NCBI GenBank assembly: GCA_026008535.1
Contig: BRKX01000018.1
Span: 46,431,588 to 46,495,587 of the forward strand
Source of the DNA: Perilla frutescens
Taxonomy: Eukaryota > Streptophyta > Magnoliopsida > Lamiales > Lamiaceae
Direction of reading: 5' to 3'
Length of the DNA stretch: 64,000 nt
The notes below the pieces were generated by a model that worked only from the letters and a program-made list of their open reading frames with translations, did no database searches and was not told the DNA's origin. Made by a program: the position numbers and the translations under genes. Shown here piece by piece: positions 21,749-33,880 of the stretch; position 1 is the stretch's first letter, and each line of letters begins with the position of its first letter.

Positions 21749-23161
21749 AAACCGGTGATAGTTTCTTCCCTCTTATCCGATGAACAATGCGATAAATTGT
21801 TAAGGGTGTTGAGGAAATATCAAAGCACTATAGGATGGTCAATTTCCGACCTTAAATGCATTAACTCTTCTATTTGCATGCATAAAATCTTGCTTGAGGA
21901 AGATTAGAAGCCTAAGGTGCAAAACCAAAGAAGACTCAACCCTATTATGAAAGAAGTTGTTAGGAAAGAGGTCTTAAAATTGCTTGATGCCGATATCATA
22001 TTTGCTATTTCGGATAGTGAGTGGGTAAGTCCTACTCAAGTTGTTGCTAAAAAGGAGGGGATGACATTGATAGAAAATGAGAACAAAGAAATGATTGCTA
22101 CTAGGGTAGTAACTGGTTGGAGAATGTGTATAGATTATAGGGCTCTAAATGCTTACACTAGAAAAGACCATTTTCCTCTACCCTTCATTGATCAAATGTT
22201 AGATAGGTTAGTGGGTCATGAGTTCTATTGTTTCTTAGATGGGTATTCAGGGTACAATCAAATCATGATTCCTCCCGAAGACCAAGAAAAGACCGCTTTT
22301 ACTTGTCCCTATGGCATATTTGCATATAGATGGATGTCTTTTGGGTTGTGTAATGCACCCGCAACCTTTCAAAGGTGTATGATGTCCATCTTTCATGGAT
22401 TGATTGAAAATATCATGGAGGTGTTTATGGATGACTTTTCTGTATTTGGTGATTCATTTGATATATGCCTTGATAATTTAACACAAGTTTTGCAGAGATG
22501 TGAAGATACTAGTCTAGTGCTCAATTGGGAGAAATGCCATTTCATGGTGAGAGTTGTCATTGTTCTAGGACACAAGGTGTCGAGTGAAGGTTTAGAGGTG
22601 GACCGGGCCAAGATAGTGGCCATTGAAAAGCTACCTCCACCAACGAATGAAAAGGGATTTAGAAGCTTCTTGGGACACGTCGGGTTCTATAGGCGCTTTA
22701 TAAAAGATTTTTCCAAAGTTTCTAAACCTCTTTGTCGTCTACTCAAAAAAGCCGTTGAATTTGATTTTGATTCTAATTGTTTGCAGACTTTTGAGACGTT
22801 GAAGAAGGCCCTAATCACGGCACCCGTACTTATCACACCCGACTGGAGTGAGCCTTTTGAAGTAATGTGTGATGCAAGCGAGATAGCGGTGGGAGCCGCA
22901 CTTGGCCAAAAGAAGGACAAACTCTTCCGAGTCATCTATTATGGGAGTAGAACTTTGAATCCCGCTCAAGTCAACTACACCACCACGGAAAGAGAACTCT
23001 TGATGGTCGTCTATGCATTCGACAAGTTTAGGCCCTATCTCATTCGAGCCCGAACAATTGTGCACACCGACCACGCCGTTTTGAGGCAAGAAGGATGCAA
23101 AGCCAAAGCTTATCTGATGGATTCTTCTACTCCAAGAGTTCAATGTGGAGATCAAAGATAG
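21749..23161 (+). pseudogene. Element A reverse transcriptase and RNase H
   Basis: Continues from the protease linker; TAG near 21905 replaces a Tyr codon of B (EED-stop-KPKVQNQ). The open segment 21917-23161 contains WRMCIDYRALNAYTRKDHFP, DGYSGYNQIMI, GLCNAPATFQRCM and the catalytic VFMDDFSV. It then has the RT thumb (FLGHVGFYRRFIKDFSKVSK) and RNase H with CDAS, TERELL and HTDH. An 11-nt deletion after HTDHAVLR (relative to 42207-42217 in B) shifts the frame and ends the segment. RT copies the RNA genome into DNA; RNase H removes the template. Confidence 0.9.
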
Positions 23162-24575
23162 AAAAGGATGTGAAAACGTGGTAGTGGATCATTTGTCTCG
23201 ATTAGATCATATGAAAGGAGAAGAGGAGACCAAGAGGCCAATCAACGAAAGCTTTCCCGATGAGAGAATCATGTCGGCATCAATAAAAGTCCCATGGTTT
23301 GCGGATATTGTCAACTTTCTAGTTGCCAAAGTGAAACCCGTGGAGATGGAGAGCTACCAAAGGAAAAAATTCTTCCATGATCTAAAATTCTACATATGGG
23401 AGGAACCTTATCTTTTTAAGAGGTGTGTCGATTCCATCCTTAGAAGGTGTGTGCCGGAGGAAGAATGGATTGAAATAGTAAAGACATGTCACGATTCTCC
23501 TTGTGGAGGCCATTTTGCTTCCAATAGAACCGCTAGGAAGATTCTACAAAGCGGGTTCTATTGGCCCTCCATTTTTAGAAGTTGTGAAGAGTTTGTGAAG
23601 ACATGTGAGCGATGCCAAAAGATGGGCTCGATTTCAAGGAGGGATGAGATGCTGATGAGTGCAATTGTAGAAGTGGAATTGTTTGATGTTTGGGGGATTG
23701 ACTTCATGGGACCGTTCGTGGTGTCCGAAGGAAATATCTACATACTTTTGGCGGTTGATTATCTCTCACGATAGATCGAAGCAATCCCAACCAAGACTAA
23801 TGATTCGAAGATTGTGCTAAAATTCCTTCAAAGGAATATTTTGACAAGATTTGGGGCTCCAAGAGCCTTGATTAGTGATGGAGGCACTCACTTTTGCAAT
23901 TAGTGGATGACAAGCCTCCTAGCACGATATGGAGTGAAGCACAAAGTGACAACTCCCTACCACCCACAAGCCAATGGGCAAGCCGAGCTTGCAAATAGAG
24001 AGGTCAAACAAGTCCTCCAAAAGGTGGTGAAGACGAACGGGAAAGATTGGGCAAGCCATCTCGATGAAGCACTTTGGGCCTATTGAATGGCCTACAAGAC
24101 TCCATTAGGGATGTCTCCCTATCAAATGGTATTTGAGAAGTCTTGTCGACTTCCAATCGAGCTCACTCACAAGGCATATTGGGCCACCAAGAAGCTCAAT
24201 CTCAACTTTGAGATGTCGGGAAAAGAAAGAATTTTTCGTTTGAATGAAATCGATGAATTTAGGCTTGAGGCATTCGAAAATTCTTCCATTTACAAGATGA
24301 GGACCAAACTTTATCATGACAAGTTCTTAAGAAAGAAAAAACTTGCGCCCGGTGATGCTGTGTTGCTTTTCAACTCGAGGTTGAGGTTGTTTCCCGGGAA
24401 ACTCAAAACAAAATGGGGAGGTCCTTACTTCATCTCAAAGATCTTCGAGAATGGAGCAGTGGAGTTGCAAGCCAAGGATGGGAGCCTATTCATTGTCAAT
24501 GGGCAACGTGTGAAGAAATTCTACAATGCGGAGGAGCAAGCTGGAGCGTTTGTCCTCCATTTGAAAAATCTTTGA
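23145..24575 (+). pseudogene. Element A integrase
   Basis: Open from MEIKDRKGCENVVVDHLSRL. Zinc-binding region H..H..CERCQ (HDSPCGGHFASN, CERCQKMGSISR), catalytic core D,D,E in GIDFMGP, LISDGGTHF and GQAELANRE, then the C-terminal region with KTKWGGPYFISK. Three in-frame stops interrupt the core: TAG 23772-23774 (W in B), TAG 23901-23903 (K in B) and TGA 24084-24086. The final open part is 24087-24575. Integrase joins the cDNA to the host; this copy cannot make it. Confidence 0.9.
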
Positions 24576-24869
24576 AGAACCGTATCCCGTCGAGCTCACG
24601 ATGATAAATTAAGTGCTAATTGGGAGGCAACCCAATAAGTTTTAAGTTTTTATTATTTTAAGTTTCTTTTTGTTATGTTTTTTTATGTTTCAATTGCCTA
24701 GTTAACTTAATTAGTTTGATTACCTAGTTAATTTAATTAGTTTGCATCTTTTGTTTATATTTAGAAATTTTTGATTTTGTAGTAAAAATGTTGTAGGAAA
24801 TGGTGTTCGACGTTTGGGAATGTAAATAGTACGGAGAAGGAGCCCAAAAGGGCTCGAAAATTTAAAACC

Positions 24870-25150
24870 GAGAACACACAACCCGGACACGCGACTTCCT
24901 CAGTCGCGTTTTGATGAACAAGCGACACGCGAGGCTTAAATGCGACTATCCAGGGTCGCGTTTCACACAGAAGCAAAACGCGGCTCTAAAACGCGAGGAA
25001 TATCTCGTGTTGCAGACGCTTCAGAGAACAAAATTCATGCAGTAGAAATGCGACCCAGAAGCGCGACTTTCACGGGTCGCGTGTCACAAGAAGGCTGAAG
25101 CGCGAGCACTAAACGCGACCCCAGTCGCATTTCGCCGCATTCCAGACGGG
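24870..25150 (+). promoter_or_regulatory. Element A internal CpG-rich module ahead of ORF3
   Basis: Roughly 280 bp with many ACGCGA/TCGCGT words in both orientations, including the LTR phrase GCAGACGCTTCAGAGA near 25013. A pyrimidine-rich stretch (TTTTACTCTCTTTTCCCCTC at about 25149-25168) and CTCACACTCACTC follow. The position between integrase and the ORF3 intron and its likeness to the LTR enhancer suggest an internal promoter; not proven by sequence. Confidence 0.5.
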
Positions 25151-25262
25151 TTTTACTCTCTTTTCCCCTCATTTTACACTCACATTTCATACACTCTCAC
25201 ACTCACTCTCACTCGAACACACACGGAAATTCCAACATTCCGCCATTCCACAACGATTCCAG

Positions 25263-26334
25263 GTAAATTTCTAAACCTACTCTATGATATCTTCTACATT
25301 ATACATAAAGCATGTTTCTTTGAATTAAAAAGTCCATATGTTTTGAAAATTTGGGAAAAATTTGTGCTTGGTGCCCTTGGGTGAGATGGATGAATTTGTT
25401 TCATAAATATGCTTTCATTGTGCTTACACTCCGCGAATTATGAGATTAATGGCATGGGTTTAACATGGATGGGATCAATTTAATGGTTTATGGTGAAATT
25501 TGTTGAATTTTGGTGGTTTTTGGATTGAAATTGACCATGAATTGGAACCAAGGAAATGTAATCTTCAACTTTCATTTTTATTTGTTTGTTCTTGCCCAAT
25601 TATTTGCTTTATTGGTAGTCATTTCCATAATGCATGAACTCTAGATCATTTGTGACTCCAATGCAAATATTTAGGTTGCTACATAATAATTCTTGAGATG
25701 ATTATGCAAATGAAGTACACTATGTCAAAATTGTGGCGCAATAAGCCTTTCTTTATGAAGTTAATGTTGCATTTTCATCTCCGATTTGTTCTAAGCCAAT
25801 TCATGAGTATGAGTATTGTTGAGAACCATGTTTTGATGGGCACTTTGTTATGGATTTTTTCATATTAAATTGGAGACCCGAGTGCCCAAATATTGTCTTG
25901 ATTATGAATTGTTAGACCATTAGATAATAATTGTTAATGGCATTGAACATATTGTTTAGGTCCTTTTGTGTTGGATTTTGTCATATTTGTTTATGTCCTT
26001 TCAATGGTGAAAATGGTAACAATGATGTTGTTGTAGAGGCACTTCTATCTTGCATTTGATTTTGATATTGTTAAAAATGGTTTGAGGCCTTTTATGTCAA
26101 GATAAATTTGTGCTCTATATTTAATGATTGTTGTTGGTCATGTGGGTGAATTTTGGCGAATGAACAACCATAGAAAGCATAAGTTGCTTAATGTAGGTTG
26201 GAAACTTTTAATGCAACAAAGTTTAAAGTGAATGAGTTCAGATGTTGTCATATGCGTTAATCACTTTATACCTTGTTGACATTGTGAAAATGAGTTATAC
26301 TCTCTTGTCTAAACCTTGTTCAAATCCTTTATAG
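25263..26334 (+). other. Predicted intron upstream of element A ORF3
   Basis: Donor CAG|GTAAAT at 25262/25263 and acceptor TTTATAG at 26334, 22 bases before the ORF3 ATG. The length (1072 bp) and flanking acceptor exon GTACCAC match B. A subgenomic, spliced message for ORF3 is inferred. Spliced env-position messages are known for the related barley element Bagy-2. Confidence 0.55.
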
Positions 26335-26356
26335 GTACCACCCCTATACACCAAAA

Positions 26357-28107
26357 ATGGGACGACGAGGTAGAAAATCATCACGAAGAGCCGAACCCGA
26401 ATCTGAGTCCGATCCGGAAATAGAAGCCCAAGATGAAGAACAAGATGAGGATTTGGCGGTTAATCATCCGATGTGATTTCACATCTACCTCGGCAGTGAT
26501 GAATACTATGAGAATTGACAGCGGCTTTTCAATGTCAACCTTGTTACAACAAGGTTCATGTGCAGCGACACGTGTGAGGCACTTGGGATCAAGGACGATG
26601 TGTGGAGACTCTTAGACCAAATGGGATGGCTCCAGGCCATGAATAGGAATTGCATGACATTTCCTCTATTGGTTAGAGAGCTGCTAAGCACATTCGAGAT
26701 GAAGAGGACGACAAGAAGGGGGCCTGTCAAATGTACCTTTCGGATGGGAAACACGGACCGGGAGCTTACTGTTGATCAGTTGAACGAGATTTTCAATGCT
26801 CCTACAGACGGTATTTATCACCAACCTCAGGAGTACAATCAAGATGTTTCCTACCACCTCCTATGCCTCACAGAGTCAGAAACAGAAAAATACAACTCCA
26901 GCACAGCAAAGGCATCTGCAATGCCTAATCCGGTTTTCCGATACGTACACTGCATCTTAGCAAACACAGTCTTTGCACGAAGAGAAAACAGCAGGTTGAG
27001 GACTTTAGAGCTATTTGCACTTTGGGCCATGTTGAATTGGGGTCCATTTGAGCTTTGGTGCTTTCCTTATGGAGCAGCTCTACAGACAATCACACCTTGA
27101 CAGCGGGCACATTTGCATTGGAGGGATGATCACTCCGATTGCCGAACACTTCGGCATTAATCTTGAGGATTATCTTGATAACAGAGGGTCGAGGTTGTTG
27201 AACCTCAACTATTTGAGGAATGTGAAGATCTTGAGCTCAGATTTACACATATATCTGCTGAACATGAGAACTGGAGGGACATTCTCATTGCCCAACACGA
27301 CACTTACTCATGTGTTGAACTATCAAGAGAGGACCAATTGGAAGGTGGAGACAGTCGCTCATTTGGCGGCTATTGCTGCAGCTGGAGTACCAAGAGATAT
27401 ACGAGCATCCGTTGAGGACCAATGAGAGGTCGGTGGTGACAATGCGGGAGAGGGATCTTCCACAGCCACATTTAGATGAGGCCGGCGGTACACAGAAGAA
27501 CAGATTGCTGGTCATTTTGACGCATTGGATGGGTACATGACTTCCATGGATGAGACCATGCAGCATTGGAGGAGTGACGTGCACAACGAGTATGGCGCAC
27601 TGAGGCAGGACATGTACACGAGGTTCGATGATATCCGACACGACATGTATGGCAGGATGGGACAGATTCAGCCCAGCGTAGACGACAGATTTCATGCCAT
27701 ACAGACGGACATTGATGAGAGATTCACGGGCCTCAGAAGGGACATCAGGGGTCTAGCTGACAACATGAGCTCGTTTCAATTCGAGATTCAGGACCTAACT
27801 GGGCTCTTCAGGGGAATGAACACCGGGTCTGAGTCACAGCAGCAGCCCTATACCCCATCTCAGCACCAGCAAATGACTCTCTACAACTCATACCAGCCAC
27901 AAAAGCAGCCATTCCAGTCGATGCAACAATTTTTGACTGGACAGTTTTTGGCGTCCTCATCCTCCTCTCAGAAATTTCAGCAGATGCCGACTGGGAAGTT
28001 CATGGCTATCTCCTCGTAGCAGTTTCAGCAGTTCCAGACCTTACAATTTATGCCGTCATCCACTTCACAGCAGTCTCCACACCAGCAGTAGCATCCACCC
28101 CACTGAG
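26357..28107 (+). pseudogene. Element A third ORF (Athila-specific, env-position protein)
   Basis: ATG at 26357 (MGRRGRKSSRRAEPESESDP). TGA at 26474-26476 and another TGA after YYEN replace Arg and Trp codons of B. The open segment 26558-27100 carries CSDTCEALGIKDDVWRLLDQ and the conserved FNAPTDGIYHQP region. 27048-27425 continues the chain in another frame (GINLEDYLDNRGSRLLNLNY). 27525-28019 has repeated (D/E)..FDDIRHDMYGRMGQ-type helices and a Gln/Ser-rich end. Similar to the ATHILA ORF-1 family by eye. No membrane segments. The real function of this protein is unknown; sequence shared with B shows it is a standard part of the family. Confidence 0.78.
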
Positions 28108-28170
28108 CTGTTAGTGACCCTTGCCACCACCCTTTTGCCTCCAAACTTATTTCCTCTCTTGGATTAAAAT

Positions 28171-28193
28171 AAGTTTGGGGGAGGGGGAGAGAG
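28171..28193 (+). other. Element A internal polypurine tract
   Basis: AAGTTTGGGGGAGGGGGAGA then GAG, just after ORF3 and 1.46 kb before the terminal PPT, with which it shares AAGTTTGGGGGAG. Confidence 0.8.
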
Positions 28194-29636
28194 TAGTGGT
28201 TGGCAAGGATCTTTTCTACTCATTTTTACTGCTTTATTTCATAAGACTTATTTATTTATTTATGCTTTCGGATATTGGAGCATGCTAGCATGCTTATGTT
28301 TTTATTTATGTTTGGATTATGTTAGGAATTTTATGTTTTCATTGGAATGTATGGATGATGGTAGTTGATAGATAATGAGATCGCATGCCGTTTTGCTTCA
28401 TGAGCATGTGATATTTTATCTATGTTTTTGTTCAATTGCCTTATGATTGTGGATTGATGATGTTTTGACTTAAACAGATGTATGTTCTTATAACAATAAT
28501 AGGGGTTATGAGAGCATGATAATTGATGAAATTGAAATCCTTGATAAGCATGAGCTTATGTTGAATTTTTTTAAAAAATTTTGATAAAAAAGCATGATGT
28601 CATGGCATGATTTTGTAACCAAAGTTCTTTAAGGTCTCAAAAGTACAATTTGGGAAGGAAAAACTTACCGTGGGGAGATTTTGATCCAAAGATTACACGA
28701 GTGGAATCTTTTCCTTATTGAGTGATTAATGGTCTTCATTGTGCACTAAGTTTTCTCTAGAACTTGCTTTGTGACTTGATTGAGGTTTCATGGGTGTGTT
28801 TGATCTCTAGAAAATGATTTAAGGCCATTTGTTGTCTAAACCTTATAACAATCCAAATTCTTAACCTTCCAATATAAATTTAATCCCTTGCAAACCCTTT
28901 GAGCCTTGAAATTATTTTATTAATTTTGTTAGGTTGGGAATGGAATAAGTGGCAAGATTTGTGTGACCTTTTTAAATAAAACTTTTGAGAAATCTTGGAG
29001 AATGGAAAAAGATAAAACAATGAATACTCATGTGATAGAAAAAAACATAAAGAAGTGAATCATCTTGATTACAATTGAAAATGAAGTTAAAGAAAGAAAG
29101 TTCTACATGTACATCACAAATAAGGAACTATGAAATATTGAAAGAATTTTCGAAAATCTCAAAGAGATATAGGTTGTGAAGAAATAAGGGTAGAAGAGAA
29201 CTTGATTTATTCTACTTGCTTGGTAATGAATTTGGTAATGTTGGGAAGTCACTTAGCCAAATATATACCTACCTTTCCGAAAAGCCTTCAATACAATCCC
29301 AAAAGACCTTAATGATTCTTGGTTGAGAACACACACTAAGTAGTGGAGATAGAAGTCACTTTGCAAGCATATGGTAGAATTCTAGTGCACTCTCGACCTT
29401 GAGCGATACACTTCTAGCATATACACTCGAGAGTGAGCTTCTATTGAACCTTGAGAGAGTTAGAACTTCACAAATTGTATCATGATGGTTTTGATGATCT
29501 TGTTTATGATTGATTGCCGCTATCATCTATGCATAATTTTTGTCTTTTGATTTTTGAAGCAAATTGCCATCTTGATTCCAATATGCTCAATTACCTTGTC
29601 CTTCTACTCTTGTTTTTGTTTGAGGACAAACAAATG
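28194..29636 (+). other. Element A 3' non-coding region
   Basis: 1.44 kb without coding support, co-linear with 11776-13226 of B in reverse orientation. Confidence 0.6.
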
Positions 29637-29653
29637 TTTAAGTTTGGGGGAGT
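29637..29653 (+). other. Element A polypurine tract
   Basis: TTTAAGTTTGGGGGAGT directly abuts the 3' LTR, the plus-strand primer site. Confidence 0.9.
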
Positions 29654-31335
29654 TGATGAGTGCATAAATTACACTCATTTGGACTCATTTTGAGTACTTT
29701 TGCACTTAGTTATCTTGTATATATGTTGTATATATTGTTTATTTCTGTTTTAATCTTTTGTTTAATGAAATATGGCCAATATAGGGAATTTTTTGGGATA
29801 TAAAGGGCAAAAACAAAGTCAAATTGATAATGGGATCAACAAGGAATATACAAGGCATGGAACAATGAAGAAATGAGCAAGAAAAAGGTTAACACTTGAA
29901 GACGTGACCCCCAAACGCGACTTCAGGGGGTCGCGCTTCATCACACGGCGCCACGCGACCGTGAAACGCGACTTAGGGGGGTCACGCCTCGGCCTTGAGC
30001 CAAAACGCGACGACCAAACGCGACCAAAAGCTCGCTTTGCAGACACTTCAGAGAGCCGATTTCCTTCAGGTGAAATGCGGGTCCAAAGCGTGAGTTACTG
30101 GGATCGCGCCTCGGCCTTCAGTCGAAATGTGACCCCGAAACGCGACCGAAATCTCGTGTTGCAGAGCCTTCAGAGACTTGATTTCCTTTGTTCCAAACTC
30201 GACCCTCAAACGCGAGTTCCTGGGGTCGAGTTCCGCACAGACGGAAATAAAAAGTGACTTTTGACATCCAATTATTGGTCCATTCATATATATATCATTT
30301 GGGCTTTTCAAATGACATATCCATATACACCCTAAGAAAAAAATAAACACCTGGATAAACATCAAGAGAAGGGATTTTTGAAGATCAAGAGGAAGGAAGG
30401 ATATTCAACCATCCATTTGAGCATCCAAGCCATAGGATTGAATAAGTAGTATTCTACATTGGGTTTTATTACTTCTTCTCTCTTCTTAGTCTTGTATTTA
30501 GAATGGGTTATTGTTTTTCTTCTTGTAATCTTGATTTTGTTATGAATATGGTTGGCTAGAGCCTTAGGGCTCTAGGATGTGGTGAAACAATATGAATATT
30601 GATCTTTGATTTGGGATATATATATGTGTTATTGCTTTGTCAAGATTTTGATCTATGCTAGGGCTTGAATGGTGTTGTTTGGTTGGCCATCTCACTAACA
30701 TCACATGTATGAATCACTTGCATCTAGTCAATCCCGTGATCATAAGCATGCTTGGATCAAATCTACATATTTGTCTTCTTAGTCGAATGTCATTATGTGG
30801 AAGGAAATGTGACCCTTAGAGCCTTTTGTAGGTGCGACCTTAGAATGCGTTAGAGATAGCCATATTTGTCGCATTCGCAATTTAAGAGATATTCGAGAGA
30901 TGCTCTTACTATATTCGTGGTCTTCCTATTTATGAACTTTGCATATATGTATGTGTAATCCCACATTGTAGGTCAATATGAGTATTGTGTAGCCATGTCC
31001 TAAAGTTTCGCCTTAATTATCATCTTCAAAGCTCTCTCTTGTTTGGTATTGTCTCTTGAGTGCAAAATATATTGTTAATTATTGTTGTTTACATGTTTAT
31101 GTCTTTTGTTCTTGTTTGGCATTTTGATTTAGTTAAAACACACCCTCTCCTTATTGTTCGTCTAGATATTTCACTCTTCTTCCGTCGTGGTAGTTGCATT
31201 GTCTAATTTTTATTCTATTTCCCTGTGGATCGACCTCGTATCATCATATCTACAATCACATGCTTATACATTTGTAGGCATTGACACGAGTTATAAATAT
31301 TGAAACAGATCTTAGAGGAAAACAAATCCCTATCA
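29654..31335 (+). repeat. Element A 3' LTR
   Basis: 1682 bp, matching 17343-19023 with the same CpG module, CCAAT/TATA core and hairpin. Ends CCCTATCA followed by the TSD GGAGT. Confidence 0.94.
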
Positions 31336-31340
31336 GGAGT

Positions 31341-32395
31341 CTTGTAGGTCGTTCCATAAGCCCATAATGCTTCATCGAGATGGCTCGATCAATCCTTCCC
31401 GTTTGTCTTCACCGCCTTTTGGAGGACTTGTTTGACCTCTCTATTTGCAAGCTCGCCTTGCTTATTGGCTTGTGGGTGGTAGGGAGTTCTCACCTTGTTC
31501 TTCACTCCATGTCGTGCTAGGAGGCTCGTCATCCACTTATTGCAAAAGTGAGTGCCTCTATCACTAATTAAGGCTCTTGGAGCTCCAAATCTTGTCAAAA
31601 TATTCCTTTGAAGGAACTTTAGCACAATCTTCGAATCATTAGTCTTGGTTAGAATTGCTTCGATCCACCGTGAGAGATAATCCACTGCCAAGAGTATGTA
31701 GAGATTTCCTTTGGACACCACAAACGGTCCCATGAAGTCCATCCCCCATACATCAAACAATTCCACTTCTACAATTGCACTCATCAGCATCTCATCCCTC
31801 TTTGAAATTGAGCCCATCTTTTGGCATCTCTCACATCTCTTCACAAACTCTTCACAATTTCTAAAAATGAAGGGCCAATGGAACCCGCTTTGTAGAATCT
31901 TCCTAGCGGTTCTATTGGAAGCAAAATGCCCCCCACAAGGAGAATCATGACATGTCTTTATTATCTTAATCCATTCTTCCTCCGGCACACACCTTCTAAG
32001 GATGGAATCGGCACACCTTTTAAAAAGATATGGTTCCTCCCATATGTAGAATTTGAGATCATGGAAGAACTTTTTCCTTTGGTAGCTCTCCATCTCCACG
32101 GGTTTCACTTTGGCAACTAGAAAGTTGACAATATCCGCAAACCACGGAACTTTTGTTGATGCCGACATGATCCTCTCATCGAGAAAGCTTTCATTGATTG
32201 GCCTCTTGGTCTCCTCTTCTCCTTTCATATGATCTAACCGAGACAAGTGATCCGCCACCACGTTCTCGCATCCTTTTCTATCTTTTATCTCCACATCGAA
32301 CTCTTGGAGTAGAAGAATCCATCAGATAAGCCTTGGCTTTGCATCCTTCTTGGCAAAAAGATGCCTCAAAGTGGCGTGGTCGGTGTGCACAATTG
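31341..32395 (-). pseudogene. Element B integrase, N-terminal part
   Basis: Minus strand from the RNase H end into integrase: MEIKDRKGCENVVADHLSRL, zinc region HDSPCGGHFASN...CERCQ and core GMDFMGPF, LISDRGTHF and NKQGELANRE. The core runs open through the sites where A has stops; a TGA at 31386-31388 then ends this segment (GKD-stop, a Trp in A). It breaks at 31341, where element A entered, and continues at 17337. On the other side it abuts copia element C; 32092-32395 is also present at 41934-42237. Better preserved than the integrase of A. Confidence 0.88.
32092..32395 (-). repeat. 304-bp duplication of B pol, copy left of element C
   Basis: Same 304-base interval as 41934-42237, without length difference and with about 12 mismatches counted by eye. 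It covers the RNase H-integrase junction. It abuts the outer end of element C's 3' LTR. Confidence 0.92.
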
Positions 32396-33847
32396 TGTTG
32401 GGGTTTTTTCGAAATGTACTCCACATGATCTTTTTGGATGCCATTAATTCTAAGCTAATGTATATTATAATTTTATGTGTGACATTAATAATCCTATGTT
32501 GAATTAACATTCAAGTTTCAATATTGAATCTATTGCAGCGGAAAAAATAGAATCTATCGAAATCGGTACTTACAAACTTTGTCGGGTTGCTCACGGGATT
32601 AAAGATCTAATCTCGTTGTTGATGGAGAACACATGATCATAGTGAATCTTCATGGTGTTCGAAACACACAGCTCCAATATTCTACTTCTTCATCTTCTGC
32701 TATATTTCCGGACCTTGTTTAGATGCAGGGTGGGCTGCAGACTACTAAACGGGTGTGGAAACTCTATGAATCAAGAGAGAACTTAGAGGGGCTGTATTAG
32801 GCTTTTTTTTTTAATTTTCGTGGCCTCCCTCCCTTTATATAGGGGAGGGGACGAAAATTAACTCCCCAATCCCTATTGGGCTTGGGCCTGCAACTTTGAT
32901 TCCATTCCCAGTCCACTCAGATCATATTGGGCTACAACAAGGATCTAGAAAAATATTAAATTGGCCTACTAATTTATTTAATTTCCAAAATCCAATAAAC
33001 TTAGGTTATAATTAAATAAATTAAGTATTATTTTTATTCCACTAAAGAAATAATACTGACCTACCAATTTAATACATATTTATGAATATGCTTTCTTCTT
33101 TAGTTCAGTTATTCCCCATGTTTAAGATATAATGTCCATTAATTAATTATGTGAGTTTCTGACAACTATAATTAATTAATATCTTGTCCTTGAGTAGTAC
33201 CGCACGACTTCCGTTTATAATGATAAGAATAAATTAATATTCTGCCTGCAGGGCTTTCCATGATCCTTGTGCTTCCTCAAGGGGACACCATCAACCTGGT
33301 GCATCAGGACACGGTGCCCCTACATATTACACGACCCATCATATGTGTAAATGTTACAACCCAAGATATCGAGATTATTGTTTATATGAAAGAATCTCAC
33401 CCTTTGATAAATCAAAGCTGCAAACACTATACATATATGTCCGCCAACATATAGGGGTTAAGAACCCGAACTCTGTGGATTCTTATTCTCTCATTTAAGG
33501 TCAGAACAGAGAATAGAATCCTAAGTAGATCCTCCTCAATACACTTGCCCGTGTACTAGAATAATTAGTTAGTCAAGATAAACTAACTATCAGATTATTC
33601 TATGGTGTACCGATGATGGGTTCAGGACCATCTAAGTTGTGAGTCTTTTAATACAATGCAAGGAATCCGATGATATGATCTTTACCGTATGTTGACCCAC
33701 ACCATATCATCTACAATGCAAGTATATGGAATGTGCAATTAAACATAAGAATAATTAAAAGCACATGGTGACTGCAATTATTATTCAATCCATATTATCT
33801 TAAATATTGTTGTTTAATGTATACAAAGACAAGCTTTCCAGTATACA
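32396..33847 (-). repeat. Element C 3' LTR
   Basis: 1452 bp. About 9 differences from the other LTR in the first 155 bases counted by eye. Confidence 0.9.
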
Positions 33848-33880
33848 AAACCAACAATCTTCCACTTATACTCGAAGCAT
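33848..33880 (-). other. Element C polypurine tract region
   Basis: On the minus strand, AAGTGGAAGATTGTTGGTTT precedes the LTR start TGTATACTGG; AGTGGGAGATTGTTGG-type tracts are typical of plant copia elements. Confidence 0.7.

Larger units (their letters stand above)
17343..31335 (+). mobile_element. Athila-lineage Ty3/gypsy retrotransposon A, plus strand
   Basis: Full-length 13,993-bp element: LTRs 17343-19023 and 29654-31335 (TGATGAG...CCTATCA), flanked by a perfect 5-bp duplication GGAGT at 17338-17342 and 31336-31340. It sits inside the integrase of B. Family assignment rests on the tRNA-Asp-type PBS, the gag/protease/RT sequence (DLGA protease, FMDD RT), and the extra ORF downstream of integrase. 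The first ~155 bases of its LTRs differ at six positions by eye, so it is not a very recent insertion. Stops, a 46-nt and an 11-nt deletion and other lesions interrupt all ORFs. Confidence 0.94.

Noticed and set aside
26357..28107. ORF3 as a retroviral-type envelope
   Set aside because: No signal peptide, membrane anchor or cleavage-site pattern seen; it is Gln-rich and coiled-coil instead.
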